64,000 nucleotides of DNA from Spirochaetae bacterium HGW-Spirochaetae-1 (GCA_002839375.1 PGXY01000010.1:248001-312000), one strand, 5' to 3'; shown: positions 33,309-41,387, counted from the first letter of the stretch. Translations and numbers: made by a program. The notes: generated from the letters alone by a model not told the origin.

Positions 33309-34021
33309 TAGATAGATCATTTGTTGAAAAAATAGAGGAACTCGCGGCACTCAAGACAATTGAGATTAACGGTGAAACATATTCAAGTAGAGTACTTGAA
33401 CTGGTAAAACCCGACTATGAACCGGCTCCTGAGCCTCTGCTTATAGGCACACTCACGGGCCTTGTGGATTATTTGCAAAATAATCACGACAACGCGAAGC
33501 AATATATGCTCCATGTTTTGTCCGAGGACGTGGTCAGGCTATACGGAGAATATGAACCCCAGTTCGGCAGGAGGAAGCACTATCTGACGGCCACTTACGG
33601 GATGAAGGGATTTAAATTCGGGCAGTATCATGATCAGGAATCGTTTATAATTCAATTACAGGCCATGTTTGCCGATGCCGGCGATAGAGCCGATGTGATG
33701 AAAGATGCCGGGAAAGTCGCTGGCGAGTCGCGGCTTAATCAGAGCGATGATGGTATTACACAGCAGGTAACGGTAAAAGAAAGTATTGGAAGGATGGTTG
33801 ATAAACCTCTCATGAATCCGGTTCAACTCGCGCCATATCGGACATTCCCTGAAATTGACCAGATCGTATCGCCATTTGTTTTCCGTATGAAAAAAACTGA
33901 CATGGGAATTGCTTTTGCATTGTTCGAGTGTGATGGGGACAAATGGAAGCTTGACGCCATCCATGCCATCAGGAATTACCTGAAAGAGAAACTCGGTGAT
34001 AAGGCCTCGATTATAGCATAG
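33305..34021 (+). CDS. Hypothetical phage protein, last gene of the early operon
   Basis: A 238-residue protein. The segment LIGTLTGLVDYLQNNHDN and the later RTFPEIDQIVSPFVFRMK are features I associate with unannotated phage proteins of this size, but no function is known to me. It could be a structural or DNA-binding factor. It overlaps the preceding gene (ATGA) and is followed by the non-coding GC-rich stretch. Confidence 0.65.
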   Translation: MIDRSFVEKIEELAALKTIEINGETYSSRVLELVKPDYEPAPEPLLIGTLTGLVDYLQNNHDNAKQYMLHVLSEDVVRLYGEYEPQFGRRKHYLTATYGMKGFKFGQYHDQESFIIQLQAMFADAGDRADVMKDAGKVAGESRLNQSDDGITQQVTVKESIGRMVDKPLMNPVQLAPYRTFPEIDQIVSPFVFRMKKTDMGIAFALFECDGDKWKLDAIHAIRNYLKEKLGDKASIIA

Positions 34022-34034
34022 AACCCAAGTTGTC

Positions 34035-34328
34035 TCCATGGCCCGGAAGGGTGGCGGAGGGAGGTCGGCAGCGGACCGCGGGGAGCTGCCGAAAGCGCGT
34101 AAAACGCGACACAAGACGCGGACGCCGGGGACGTTAAAATAAAATTTAAGTTTTTGTTGCACGGGATGTTCTGGATTAAGGTTCCGATATTCCCAGGATG
34201 GTCGGCCCGTCACGGCCGTGAATCATGGATAACGAGTAATATGCCGACGGCGGGGTCGGCCGGTCTCATAAAATACCTCCTTGTCTTGATATACGCCGGT
34301 TCTCCGGGGCGTTGTACCGGGGAGACAC
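34035..34328 (+). ncRNA. GC-rich structured non-coding region preceding the prophage tRNA
   Basis: The 34022-34328 gap has no credible reading frame with codon use like its neighbours and is much richer in GC than the flanks. Several perfect short hairpins follow one another: GGCAGC/GCTGCC (34067-34090), CGCGT-AAA-ACGCG (34096-34108), GCCGAC/GTCGGC (34243-34260), ACGCC/GGCGT (34293-34312). It runs directly into tRNA-Met. A phage-encoded structured RNA co-transcribed with the tRNA is my best guess. It cannot be matched to a family by eye. Confidence 0.4.
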
Positions 34329-34403
34329 AGCGCGGTGGAGCAGTCTGGTAAGCTCGTCTGGCTCATAACCAGGAGGTCGGGGGTTCGAATCCCTCCTGCG
34401 CTA
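34329..34403 (+). tRNA. Prophage tRNA-Met (anticodon CAT)
   Basis: A complete 75-base cloverleaf: acceptor AGCGCGG/CTGCGCT (one G-T pair), D-arm GAGC AGTCTGGTAA GCTC, anticodon stem TCTGG/CCAGG with loop CTCATAA, T-arm GGGGG TTCGAAT CCCTC, discriminator A, no encoded CCA. Position 1-72 is paired and the anticodon stem lacks three G-C pairs, so it is not a bacterial initiator. It could also be an Ile tRNA read after lysidine modification. The TOPRIM gene starts 15 bases downstream. Confidence 0.93.
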
Positions 34404-34417
34404 CATACGAAGGAATT

Positions 34418-35335
34418 ATGGCAAAGATAAAATTCAGAGAAATACGATTGAGCAAGGCAAATTTTAACCGCCTTGATATTATCAATCAGATTATTGAAGA
34501 ATATCAGAGTGACGGTTACACGCTCACCCTGCGTCAGTTGTATTATCAGCTGGTCAGCCGGGATATCATACCCAACAAACAGAGTGAATATGCCAAGCTT
34601 TCAACGGTATTAAAAGAAGGCCGCATGGCCGGCATAGTCGATTGGAGTGCAATAGAAGACAGGTTACGTAAGCCATCATCTCCTGCGTCATTTGATAGCC
34701 CGGAAAATATTTTACAGGCAGCTATTCAGCAATATGAATTACCGCGACAAAAAGGGCAGGATATATATCTGGAGGTATTTGTTGAGAAAGATGCTCTCAG
34801 CGGAGTGTTAAAACGTATTACGGAAAGATATCATGTCCCTATATCGGTGAACCGGGGATATGCCAGTGCATCGTCCATGTTTGACGCCTATCAACGGTTT
34901 TCATCTGCTATTGAACACGGGCAGTCTGTCAAAGTCTTATATCTGGGTGATTATGATCCCAGCGGTATAGATATGATCCGTGACATCCGGGACAGAATTG
35001 CCGAATTCGCCATGGGAGAGTATGGGTATTACAGCATCGAGGAGGCTTTGGTTGAGTTTAATTTTTCCATAGAGCCCATTGCTTTAACCCGAGAGCAGAT
35101 AAAAAAATATAAACCGCCTCCAAACCCGGCGAAAGTGACAGATCCACGGGCAAAAGAATTTATCAGGAATCATGGATCGAAAAGCTGGGAGGTTGATGCT
35201 CTCAGGCCTGATGTCTTGAGTAGACTGCTTGATGATGCGATCCGTAGTAATATAGACGAGGATGTATTCAATGAAGTAATCGAAAGGGAAGAAAGTGATA
35301 AGGTAAAACTTAAATCACTGATGAGTTATTTATAA
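34418..35335 (+). CDS. TOPRIM-domain protein, Spo11/TopoVI-A-like
   Basis: A 305-residue phage protein. An N-terminal helical or winged-helix part (LTLRQLYYQLVSRDIIPNKQ, about residues 36-55) is followed by a TOPRIM core. The conserved glutamate is in IYLEVFVEKDALS (about 117-129) and the D-x-D motif is YLGDYDPSGIDM (about 175-186). This fold occurs in Spo11/topoisomerase VI A and in phage proteins of unknown role. I see no clear catalytic tyrosine context, so nicking or topoisomerase activity is unproven. It sits in the replication region. Confidence 0.75.
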   Translation: MAKIKFREIRLSKANFNRLDIINQIIEEYQSDGYTLTLRQLYYQLVSRDIIPNKQSEYAKLSTVLKEGRMAGIVDWSAIEDRLRKPSSPASFDSPENILQAAIQQYELPRQKGQDIYLEVFVEKDALSGVLKRITERYHVPISVNRGYASASSMFDAYQRFSSAIEHGQSVKVLYLGDYDPSGIDMIRDIRDRIAEFAMGEYGYYSIEEALVEFNFSIEPIALTREQIKKYKPPPNPAKVTDPRAKEFIRNHGSKSWEVDALRPDVLSRLLDDAIRSNIDEDVFNEVIEREESDKVKLKSLMSYL

Positions 35336-35364
35336 CAAATTGCAGGATGCCTTAAGGAGACATA

Positions 35365-36387
35365 ATGCGTTTTAGTTTTGAAAGATGGAATCTTATCAGG
35401 GCCAATGAACTCGGTCTCAAGTTTGACGACCTGGCCATAATTACATATTTCGTGGATTTCACCACTTCCGGAAAAATGGATTCTATCATACATCAGGGGA
35501 AAGTCTATTATTGGGTTTCCTATTATAATATCGTTAAAGAGTATCCCATGCTTACAATAAAATCTCGTGATGGGGTATATCGCCGGTTTAAGAAATATGT
35601 TGATGTTGGTATCCTGCATGCAGTTCTTGAGCCCGGTACACAACGACCACACTATTGCCTTGATCCTGATATGTATTTTTCTCTCCTCTCTTATACCTCT
35701 CAAGTGAACTTGCAGTCTGAAAAATCAATATCTGATGAATCTGGAAATAAGGGGAAGGATAAAGGGGTCGGATTTTTTTCCGAAGGTGTCGGAAATAATT
35801 CCGAACATAGCTCGGAGGAAAATCCGAACGAGGCTCGGAAAAATTTCCGAACAGATCCTACTACTATACATGATCCTATTACTATTGATCCGTATTGTAT
35901 AGTAACGCTCGCCCAGAACGACAAATTATATCAGCACTGGTGGGGGAAGTATTGCGAAGGAATCCCGGATAATGCTGAATATCGTGCGGCATCATACAGA
36001 AAATTGGTCGAGTTCGCGACGAAATACAAACCGAGCGTGGATCAATTGATATATGCACTCAAAGAGTCAGTCGATAAGGGACATGCCGGACATGATTATT
36101 ATCTCGCGGGAATTCTGAATAATATTAACCTTAACCGGTATGTCGATGCTGATATTCCGGTTGAATTACAGGTAGAAAACCTGGTTAAAAAGCGACTCAC
36201 CGATATGGACGAATATCTCCGCCATTATGAATTTGACCATCAGAACATGAAAGTACTCTATTCGCTTACAGGAATTGATGACGCATATATACGACGCATA
36301 TTCACAGGGGTTGAAGAGGACCTTGCACGTCAATGCCAGATAGATTATCAGTTTTTGGATAAATCTTTTTTACGGAAAACAGGATGA
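35365..36387 (+). CDS. Phage replication initiator-like protein (O/DnaD type)
   Basis: A 340-residue protein. The N-terminal ~110 residues contain a winged-helix-like part (ELGLKFDDLAIITYFVD, then SRDGVYRRFKKYVDVGILH). A linker rich in Glu, Asn and Ser follows (about 120-165), then a C-terminal helical domain. This layout is typical of phage O-like initiators that recruit the host helicase. The linker DNA repeats CGGAA-containing motifs, which in O genes often double as the replication origin. Lies between the TOPRIM gene and small late-early genes. Confidence 0.65.
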   Translation: MRFSFERWNLIRANELGLKFDDLAIITYFVDFTTSGKMDSIIHQGKVYYWVSYYNIVKEYPMLTIKSRDGVYRRFKKYVDVGILHAVLEPGTQRPHYCLDPDMYFSLLSYTSQVNLQSEKSISDESGNKGKDKGVGFFSEGVGNNSEHSSEENPNEARKNFRTDPTTIHDPITIDPYCIVTLAQNDKLYQHWWGKYCEGIPDNAEYRAASYRKLVEFATKYKPSVDQLIYALKESVDKGHAGHDYYLAGILNNINLNRYVDADIPVELQVENLVKKRLTDMDEYLRHYEFDHQNMKVLYSLTGIDDAYIRRIFTGVEEDLARQCQIDYQFLDKSFLRKTG

Positions 36388-36399
36388 AGGAGGGTGGTG

Positions 36400-36492
36400 A
36401 TGATGACAGAGAAAGAATTATTGATCGTAACATTTGCCATTCTGGCTCTCATCGTTGTGATGTATATCGGATTTGGGGAGGTGAAGTCATGA
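36400..36492 (+). CDS. Very small single-helix membrane peptide
   Basis: A 30-residue peptide (TEKELLIVTFAILALIVVMY...) that is mostly one hydrophobic helix. AAGGAGGGTGG precedes the start and the stop overlaps the next gene (ATGA), which supports translation. Function unknown. Confidence 0.5.
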   Translation: MMTEKELLIVTFAILALIVVMYIGFGEVKS

Positions 36493-36668
36493 GTGGTGTG
36501 ACTATTGTTATGTGCCCGGCATGCGGGACTGAATGCGGCAGGGAGCATGCTGATCTTATCCAGCAGGTGGACATAGCCCAGGCGCGTGCTATGCTGCGAG
36601 AGGTTGAAGACAAAGAACGAATCCTCAACCTGTGGAAATATGTGGGCTTTATCACCGTTGAGTTTTAA
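36489..36668 (+). CDS. Small zinc-ribbon-like protein
   Basis: A 59-residue protein with MCPACGTECGREH near the N-terminus, three cysteines and a histidine that could bind zinc, followed by a charged helix. The ATG at 36489 has a GGGGAGG ribosome-binding site; an upstream in-frame start at 36384 covers the membrane peptide gene. Function unknown. Confidence 0.65.
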   Translation: MSGVTIVMCPACGTECGREHADLIQQVDIAQARAMLREVEDKERILNLWKYVGFITVEF

Positions 36669-36689
36669 GGGAATTAAGGGGAATTTTAA

Positions 36690-36989
36690 ATGTACCAGAT
36701 AAATCAATTTTATTGGCCTATCAATGACTGGGAATCAGTGAGTTTTCTGCCGCTCATGAACCTGAAATGGTCAGAGGACATGCCGAATGAATTCTGTCAT
36801 ACATGCCCGATGGCCAGTTATGCACATCCTCTAGTGGAGACGGAGCCGAACTCATTCAGAAAATTATGCACGATATCGGTTGTGAAAAACGGGCTGCTAA
36901 AATTGAAAGATGTATTCAGTGATAATGGCGGGTGCTTTCAGAAGAGCACTGATTATGATGATGCATCAAGTATGCTGGGGATGGTGTGA
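36690..36989 (+). CDS. Cysteine-containing hypothetical protein
   Basis: A 99-residue protein with a CHTCPMA segment and two further cysteines (KLCTI, GGCFQ), possibly a small zinc protein. No family recognised. Its stop overlaps the start of the methyltransferase, so the two are co-translated. Confidence 0.6.
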   Translation: MYQINQFYWPINDWESVSFLPLMNLKWSEDMPNEFCHTCPMASYAHPLVETEPNSFRKLCTISVVKNGLLKLKDVFSDNGGCFQKSTDYDDASSMLGMV

Positions 36990-38536
36990 TGAATCATAGA
37001 TATAATGACAGTGGTAATTTTGTTACATTCGGAGATTTATTTGCTGGAGGTGGTGGAGTTACTACCGGGGCACTATCGGTCCCAGGGATCCGCGTACTGT
37101 GGGCGCTCAATCATGATGAGATAGCGATCAAGACACATGCCAGGAATCATCCTGAAACAAAACATTTTCAGGCCGATATCAGGCAACAGGATGAAAAGGA
37201 GCTGGATCAAGTTGATATACTATGGGCAAGCCTGGAATGTACGAATTATTCCAATGCAAAAGGCGGCCAACCTAGAGATGCCGACAGCCGCACGTTGGCT
37301 TGGGAGTTACCACGCTATATCAAGCACTGCCGCCCTTCAGTCATTATTATTGAAAATGTAAGGGAGTTTCTTGCATGGGGACCACTGACAGAAAAAGGGA
37401 AACCGGTGAGCAGGCAAAAAGGGGAGGATTTTTCCCGGTGGATAAAGGCTGTTAAAGAGTTGGGATATGAAAATGTAGACTGGAGAATATTGAACGCTGC
37501 CGACTTCGGGTGTCATACCAGGCGGGAACGTTTGTTTATAGTATTTACCAGGGATGTGTCTATCAACTGGAAAGAGGCTACTCATCACCCGGGAGGGAAT
37601 AATCTGTTCGGTCTACAGAAATGGCGGCCGGTGAAAGAGTGTATTGATCTGAATGATCATGGCCGATCTATATTTGGCCGCAAAAAGCCTTTGTCAGATA
37701 ATACCCTGCGGCGCATCGCCGGAGGGATAAAAAGGTTTTATCCGGATATGTGTTTCCTGATGAAATACTATAATTCATCATGCAATCCTGAATCACAAAA
37801 CCAGAGCGTTGATGAGCCCTGCCACTCGGTGACGACAAAGGATAGATTTGCTCTCGTAAATATTGAGAAGAAGCATTTTATAACAGAATACTATGGGCGA
37901 GATAATGCTACGGCAAGCATAGATAAACCTTGTCATTCAATCACAACAGCTAATCGTCATGCCTTAGTGTCTATCGAGAAAAAGCAATTCATTACAGATC
38001 ATGTCTGGGGTGGGAATTCTCAGCTAGTGGAATATCCCATGAAGACGCAAATGACTAGGCAGACAAAGCAGCTGATAACGTGCCAGTTTATTTCGGAGAC
38101 CTATAATAGCAACGGAACGCCTGAAGCGAATGATAAAAGTATAGAAAAGCCTGCTGGGTCTATAACAACCTGTGAGAAATTCCAATTCATCTCTGCATAT
38201 TTTAACAGTTCCGGACGACCTGAGACACAGAATCAGAGCTTGGATAAACCACTCAATACAATCATGACAGCGAATAAGTATGCACTGATATCCGGCTTTG
38301 ATTTTGATATAAAAATGAGATTTCTCACGCCTGATGAACTGGCAAAGATTACCGGGTTTCCGGAGGGATACTTTGATCATGCTGGTCTGAATATATCCAA
38401 AAAATACCAGGTCAAGATGATAGGCAATGCAGTACCGGTAAATCTGGCAGCTGCTGTCATTGAACCGATGAAGAATGTTTTAGAAACATTCAGGGAAAGA
38501 ATATCGTTATCATTAAATTATGATGCAGTTGGTTGA
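36989..38536 (+). CDS. DNA cytosine-5 methyltransferase with internal tandem repeats
   Basis: A 515-residue C5-type methyltransferase. Motif I is DLFAGGGGVTTGA (about residues 11-23). Motif IV is LWASLECTNYSNAKGG, with the catalytic Cys in an E-C-T context in place of the usual P-C-Q. Motif VI is IIENVREF, and the C-terminus has the family's LTPDELAKITGFPEGY and VKMIGNAVPVNLA. The region at residues ~256-433, where the target recognition domain should lie, is about five degenerate repeats with a [HS]S[IV]TT core. It is probably a phage self-protection enzyme; no cognate nuclease is seen. Confidence 0.9.
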   Translation: MNHRYNDSGNFVTFGDLFAGGGGVTTGALSVPGIRVLWALNHDEIAIKTHARNHPETKHFQADIRQQDEKELDQVDILWASLECTNYSNAKGGQPRDADSRTLAWELPRYIKHCRPSVIIIENVREFLAWGPLTEKGKPVSRQKGEDFSRWIKAVKELGYENVDWRILNAADFGCHTRRERLFIVFTRDVSINWKEATHHPGGNNLFGLQKWRPVKECIDLNDHGRSIFGRKKPLSDNTLRRIAGGIKRFYPDMCFLMKYYNSSCNPESQNQSVDEPCHSVTTKDRFALVNIEKKHFITEYYGRDNATASIDKPCHSITTANRHALVSIEKKQFITDHVWGGNSQLVEYPMKTQMTRQTKQLITCQFISETYNSNGTPEANDKSIEKPAGSITTCEKFQFISAYFNSSGRPETQNQSLDKPLNTIMTANKYALISGFDFDIKMRFLTPDELAKITGFPEGYFDHAGLNISKKYQVKMIGNAVPVNLAAAVIEPMKNVLETFRERISLSLNYDAVG

Positions 38537-38551
38537 TTTTAAGAGGATCAA

Positions 38552-38713
38552 ATGAATTCACATACAGTTTTTTTCGATACGGATGAAGAAAAGGAATTAT
38601 TTCAAAGATGGCTTTATCATATCCATTACAAGACGGGATTGAAATATGGAAAGATAGTCAACATGGCCATGATGGAATACAATATGAAGATTGAGGGAAA
38701 GAAAGCTGAATAA
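38552..38713 (+). CDS. Small hypothetical protein
   Basis: A 53-residue protein (FFDTDEEKELFQRWLYHIHY...) with an acidic start and a basic, helical end. An AAGAGGAT ribosome-binding site precedes the ATG. It follows the methyltransferase by 15 bases. No family recognised. Confidence 0.6.
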   Translation: MNSHTVFFDTDEEKELFQRWLYHIHYKTGLKYGKIVNMAMMEYNMKIEGKKAE

Positions 38714-38724
38714 TGAGAGAAGCC

Positions 38725-38768
38725 GGAAGTGCACCAACACTTCCGACATCCCGCTGCGAGCGCGGGAT
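38725..38768. promoter_or_regulatory. Two consecutive perfect hairpins
   Basis: GGAAGTG/CACTTCC (38725-38744) is followed by ATCCCGC/GCGGGAT (38748-38768). There is no T-run, so they are not a classic terminator; they may protect mRNA ends or act in regulation between the two methyltransferase units. Confidence 0.5.
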
Positions 38769-38836
38769 ACAGTAAACTGCTACTCTCAGAATATATATCG
38801 TTCATTACATCGAATTTAAAAAGGAGTTTTTAAAAC

Positions 38837-39622
38837 ATGGATAGTCCGCTCGCGTATATTGGTGGTAAAAGTAAACTGTCGGAATCGATCATTGAAATGA
38901 TCCCGGATCATAAAACATACTGTGAGGTTTTTGCCGGGGGGTTGTGGGTGTTTTTCAGGAAGGACCCTTCCATGTATGAGGTGATCAACGATCTGGATTG
39001 TGACCTGATTGCCTTTTACCGGGTGATACAGAATCACCTGGAGGAATTTTTAAAGCAGTTTAAGTACCTCCTGGTGTCCCGGGAACAGTGGAAGGACTGG
39101 AAGGACCAGCTGGAGACCAGGGGCCTCACGGATATCCAGAAGGCGGCACGGTATTATTATGTACAGCGGTTATCCTATGCCGGGAAGGTGAAGGGGCGGT
39201 CCTTCGGGACTACTCCGGAAAGCAGGCCCCGGATTAACCTTCTGAGGATGGAAGAGGAGCTGTCTGAAGTGCATCTCAGATTCTCCCAGGTGATGATCGA
39301 GAATCTTTCATGGGAAAAGGTGGTGGAGAAATATGATAAACCGGCGACGTTCTTTTACCTTGATCCGCCGTATTATTCAGATCCCTGTTATAAACATAAC
39401 TTTGAATTCGGGGACTATGTCAGGATGAATGAGGTCCTGCAGGGAATAGCCGGGAAGTTCATTCTCAGCATCAATGATCATCCGAAGATCAGGGATGCTT
39501 TCAGTGGTTTTAATATCAAGCCGGTGGAGCTGCTATATACGGTTGGTGATAAGTGCAGCGAGGGAAAGGAGTTGATCATCAGTAATTATGAGATTAAGGC
39601 AAAGCAGCAGACATTATTTTGA
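38837..39622 (+). CDS. DNA adenine N6-methyltransferase (Dam/D12 class)
   Basis: A 261-residue enzyme. The AdoMet-binding motif is YIGGKSKL at the N-terminus with EVFAGGLWVFF, and the catalytic motif is FFYLDPPYY (about residues 170-178). Order and length match the D12 class. The phage probably methylates its own DNA to evade restriction or regulate timing. An AAAAAGGAG ribosome-binding site precedes it. The target sequence cannot be read from the protein by eye. Confidence 0.92.
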   Translation: MDSPLAYIGGKSKLSESIIEMIPDHKTYCEVFAGGLWVFFRKDPSMYEVINDLDCDLIAFYRVIQNHLEEFLKQFKYLLVSREQWKDWKDQLETRGLTDIQKAARYYYVQRLSYAGKVKGRSFGTTPESRPRINLLRMEEELSEVHLRFSQVMIENLSWEKVVEKYDKPATFFYLDPPYYSDPCYKHNFEFGDYVRMNEVLQGIAGKFILSINDHPKIRDAFSGFNIKPVELLYTVGDKCSEGKELIISNYEIKAKQQTLF

Positions 39623-39624
39623 TG

Positions 39625-39683
39625 AAATATTTAGCAAAAATGCTAAATATTTGCTTGACTTAATTTAGCAAATATGCTAAATT
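39625..39683 (+). promoter_or_regulatory. Promoter overlapped by two TTTAGCA operators
   Basis: Operator 1 has 12-bp perfect arms (AAATATTTAGCA, 39625-39636; TGCTAAATATTT, 39641-39652) and operator 2 has 9-bp perfect arms (AATTTAGCA, 39662-39670; TGCTAAATT, 39675-39683). Both have four-base spacers. Their centres are 34 bp apart. TTGACT (39655-39660), 17 bases, and TAAATT (39678-39683) form the promoter, with operator 2 over spacer and -10. This is a clear autorepression layout for the next two genes. Confidence 0.8.
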
Positions 39684-39713
39684 GTGGGTACATCAAACAG
39701 CGGAGGCAAGCAA

Positions 39714-39938
39714 ATGACGGAACTAAAAAAGGAACTCACAAGAATGGATGAAGTAATAGGGAAACTAAAACAAGCAGAATTCGAATTAAGGATGCTGGCA
39801 AAAGAGACGGGAGATAATTATTACAATGAAATTCGAAGACGAGTAAAAGAAATATTGATCATTGATGATGACCCGGAATCAGGCTTTGAGTCTCTTTTTG
39901 AAAGTAAAAGAAGAATGTATAAGGCAATTACAAAATGA
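39714..39938 (+). CDS. Small helical protein, first gene of an autoregulated pair
   Basis: A 74-residue charged, helical protein (ELKKELTRMDEVIGKLKQAE...). The ATG at 39714 follows CGGAGGC; a GTG at 39684 overlaps the operator and is unlikely. It overlaps the next gene by four bases. Not recognised. The small size, pairing and double-operator promoter fit a toxin-antitoxin module or a phage regulatory pair. Confidence 0.65.
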   Translation: MTELKKELTRMDEVIGKLKQAEFELRMLAKETGDNYYNEIRRRVKEILIIDDDPESGFESLFESKRRMYKAITK

Positions 39939-40141
39939 AAATAAAAGATATACGAAAACTTGAAGAGGGTCTTGCTCAACTAGAGCAAGACCTTATCGAT
40001 AGAATAATCGAGATTGGTACAGGAGAAGCAAAAATCCTGACAGGTGAAAAGCAGCCTTCTCTTTCTCAGTTTATCAAGGGAACTCGGAAATACAGTTATG
40101 AGAAAATTATTGAGTTGGCAAAAATAATATTTGAGGATTAG
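39935..40141 (+). CDS. Small helix-turn-helix-like protein, second gene of the pair
   Basis: A 68-residue protein. The last half (PSLSQFIKGTRKYSYEKIIELAKII) resembles the recognition part of a Cro/XRE-like domain, though it is short. It may be the protein that binds the TTTAGCA palindromes upstream. It overlaps the first gene by four bases, a typical toxin-antitoxin arrangement. Function is unproven. Confidence 0.6.
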   Translation: MKIKDIRKLEEGLAQLEQDLIDRIIEIGTGEAKILTGEKQPSLSQFIKGTRKYSYEKIIELAKIIFED

Positions 40142-40143
40142 TC

Positions 40144-40464
40144 ATGAATCTGGTAATCATTGAAAGCCCGTATGCGGGGGACATCGATAAAAATACGGAA
40201 TATGCCAGGCTGTGCGTCCTGGACAGCCTTCATCGCGGCGAGTCTCCCTATGCCTCACATCTGTTTTTCACCCAGCCGGGGATCCTTGATGACGCTGTTC
40301 CAGCAGAGAGGGCCCTGGGCATTGAGGCGGGCCTCCGCTGGGGTGAGAAGGCTGATAAAACTGTAGTATATACGGATATAGGGATCAGTCAGGGGATGAG
40401 GATCGGGATTGAAAGAGCGGAGAAGGCCGGGAGACCCGTGGAGTTCAGGAGGCTGTGGGAGTAA
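40144..40464 (+). CDS. DUF7768-like phage protein (deoxyribosyltransferase-like fold)
   Basis: A 106-residue protein beginning LVIIESPYAGDIDKNTEYAR, followed by ARLCVLDSLHRGESPYASH and KTVVYTDIGISQGMRIGIERA. It is familiar from phages and resembles nucleoside 2-deoxyribosyltransferase-like proteins. Activity is not established. It starts two bases after the previous stop. Confidence 0.8.
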   Translation: MNLVIIESPYAGDIDKNTEYARLCVLDSLHRGESPYASHLFFTQPGILDDAVPAERALGIEAGLRWGEKADKTVVYTDIGISQGMRIGIERAEKAGRPVEFRRLWE

Positions 40465-40576
40465 TTTGTTTTAGCGGTATAGAAGGGCAATAATAGGATT
40501 ATAACGTCAAAAAAGAGTTGATATTTGCAGGGAATATGCTCTACCGGAATAATCAAAATAAAATTGGGAGGCTATT

Positions 40577-41323
40577 ATGAAATTACAATTTAAAAAAATG
40601 TATTCTTTTATTGCATTCTTTTCAGCACTAATTTATTTCTCTCCACTGCTTATTGCCCAAGAAAAAGCAGTAAAGAATTTAACACTAGATCCAAATACTG
40701 GGACATATTATGATCCAGATTGGGCTACTGAAATAGTACTTGTTCCAATTTTTGAAAACGACAAAAAACGAATGGATAAAAACGCGGAAACAAGAAGAAT
40801 TGACTTAGTATATGGAGAAAAAATTGATATCGGTATAAATACGGATGGCCTCATGGTTTTTGGAGAGGTTATTCCGAAAAATGGCAGTTCAAAATTTGTA
40901 TATGGTGGTGGTGGCTCATTTGGATTTGCTTTTAATCGGAGGATTATGAACCCCTATTGTTCTATAAAGGATGAAGGTGTTGATGCTAAAACTGGGAAAC
41001 AAAAATATATAACTACTATCGACCCGGATAGAGCAAATTTATTATATTTAACATTTGGCATGGGTGTGACAGCTCTTGGATTAACTGATGCAGATCAAAA
41101 TCCGGTTTCAATGACTGTAGGAGTCACAGGTATATTAGGACTCCGTTATGACTATGTATGGTTTAACGGAGCTAGGCAAGAAGATAGACGAACGTTTTCA
41201 ATTGGAATCGGTATTATTGGCGGCTATGGTGGTATTATGCCAGGCAAGAATGGGGATGAAACTGGAATACAACCGGCTGGGATAATAGGCGGTTACATTT
41301 CTTTATCTTTAAAATTTCAGTAG
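40577..41323 (+). CDS. Hypothetical secreted or outer-membrane protein
   Basis: A 248-residue protein with an N-terminal signal (KLQFKKMYSFIAFFSALIYF..., cleavage near IAQ). The mature part is beta-rich with glycine-rich strands (GGGGSFGFAFNRR, LTFGMGVTALGL, GIGIIGGYGGIM), and ends in a terminal Phe-Gln, suggesting an outer-membrane barrel-like protein. A GGGAGG ribosome-binding site is present. Low GC and location before the packaging genes suggest a moron acting in lysogenic conversion. Confidence 0.65.
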   Translation: MKLQFKKMYSFIAFFSALIYFSPLLIAQEKAVKNLTLDPNTGTYYDPDWATEIVLVPIFENDKKRMDKNAETRRIDLVYGEKIDIGINTDGLMVFGEVIPKNGSSKFVYGGGGSFGFAFNRRIMNPYCSIKDEGVDAKTGKQKYITTIDPDRANLLYLTFGMGVTALGLTDADQNPVSMTVGVTGILGLRYDYVWFNGARQEDRRTFSIGIGIIGGYGGIMPGKNGDETGIQPAGIIGGYISLSLKFQ

Positions 41324-41387
41324 AGATATAGTAAAAAATTTATTTTAGATTTGGAAATTAATTGACAAATTAAGAAATATAATATTT

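Noticed and set aside
34275-34282. ACCTCCTT identical to the 16S rRNA 3' end, suggesting an rRNA fragment
   Set aside because: Flanking bases do not match 16S rRNA; an eight-base match is easily chance. Mentioned only as a side note on the non-coding region.
34329-34403. Reading the prophage tRNA as an initiator tRNA-fMet
   Set aside because: Position 1-72 is paired and the anticodon stem lacks three consecutive G-C pairs.
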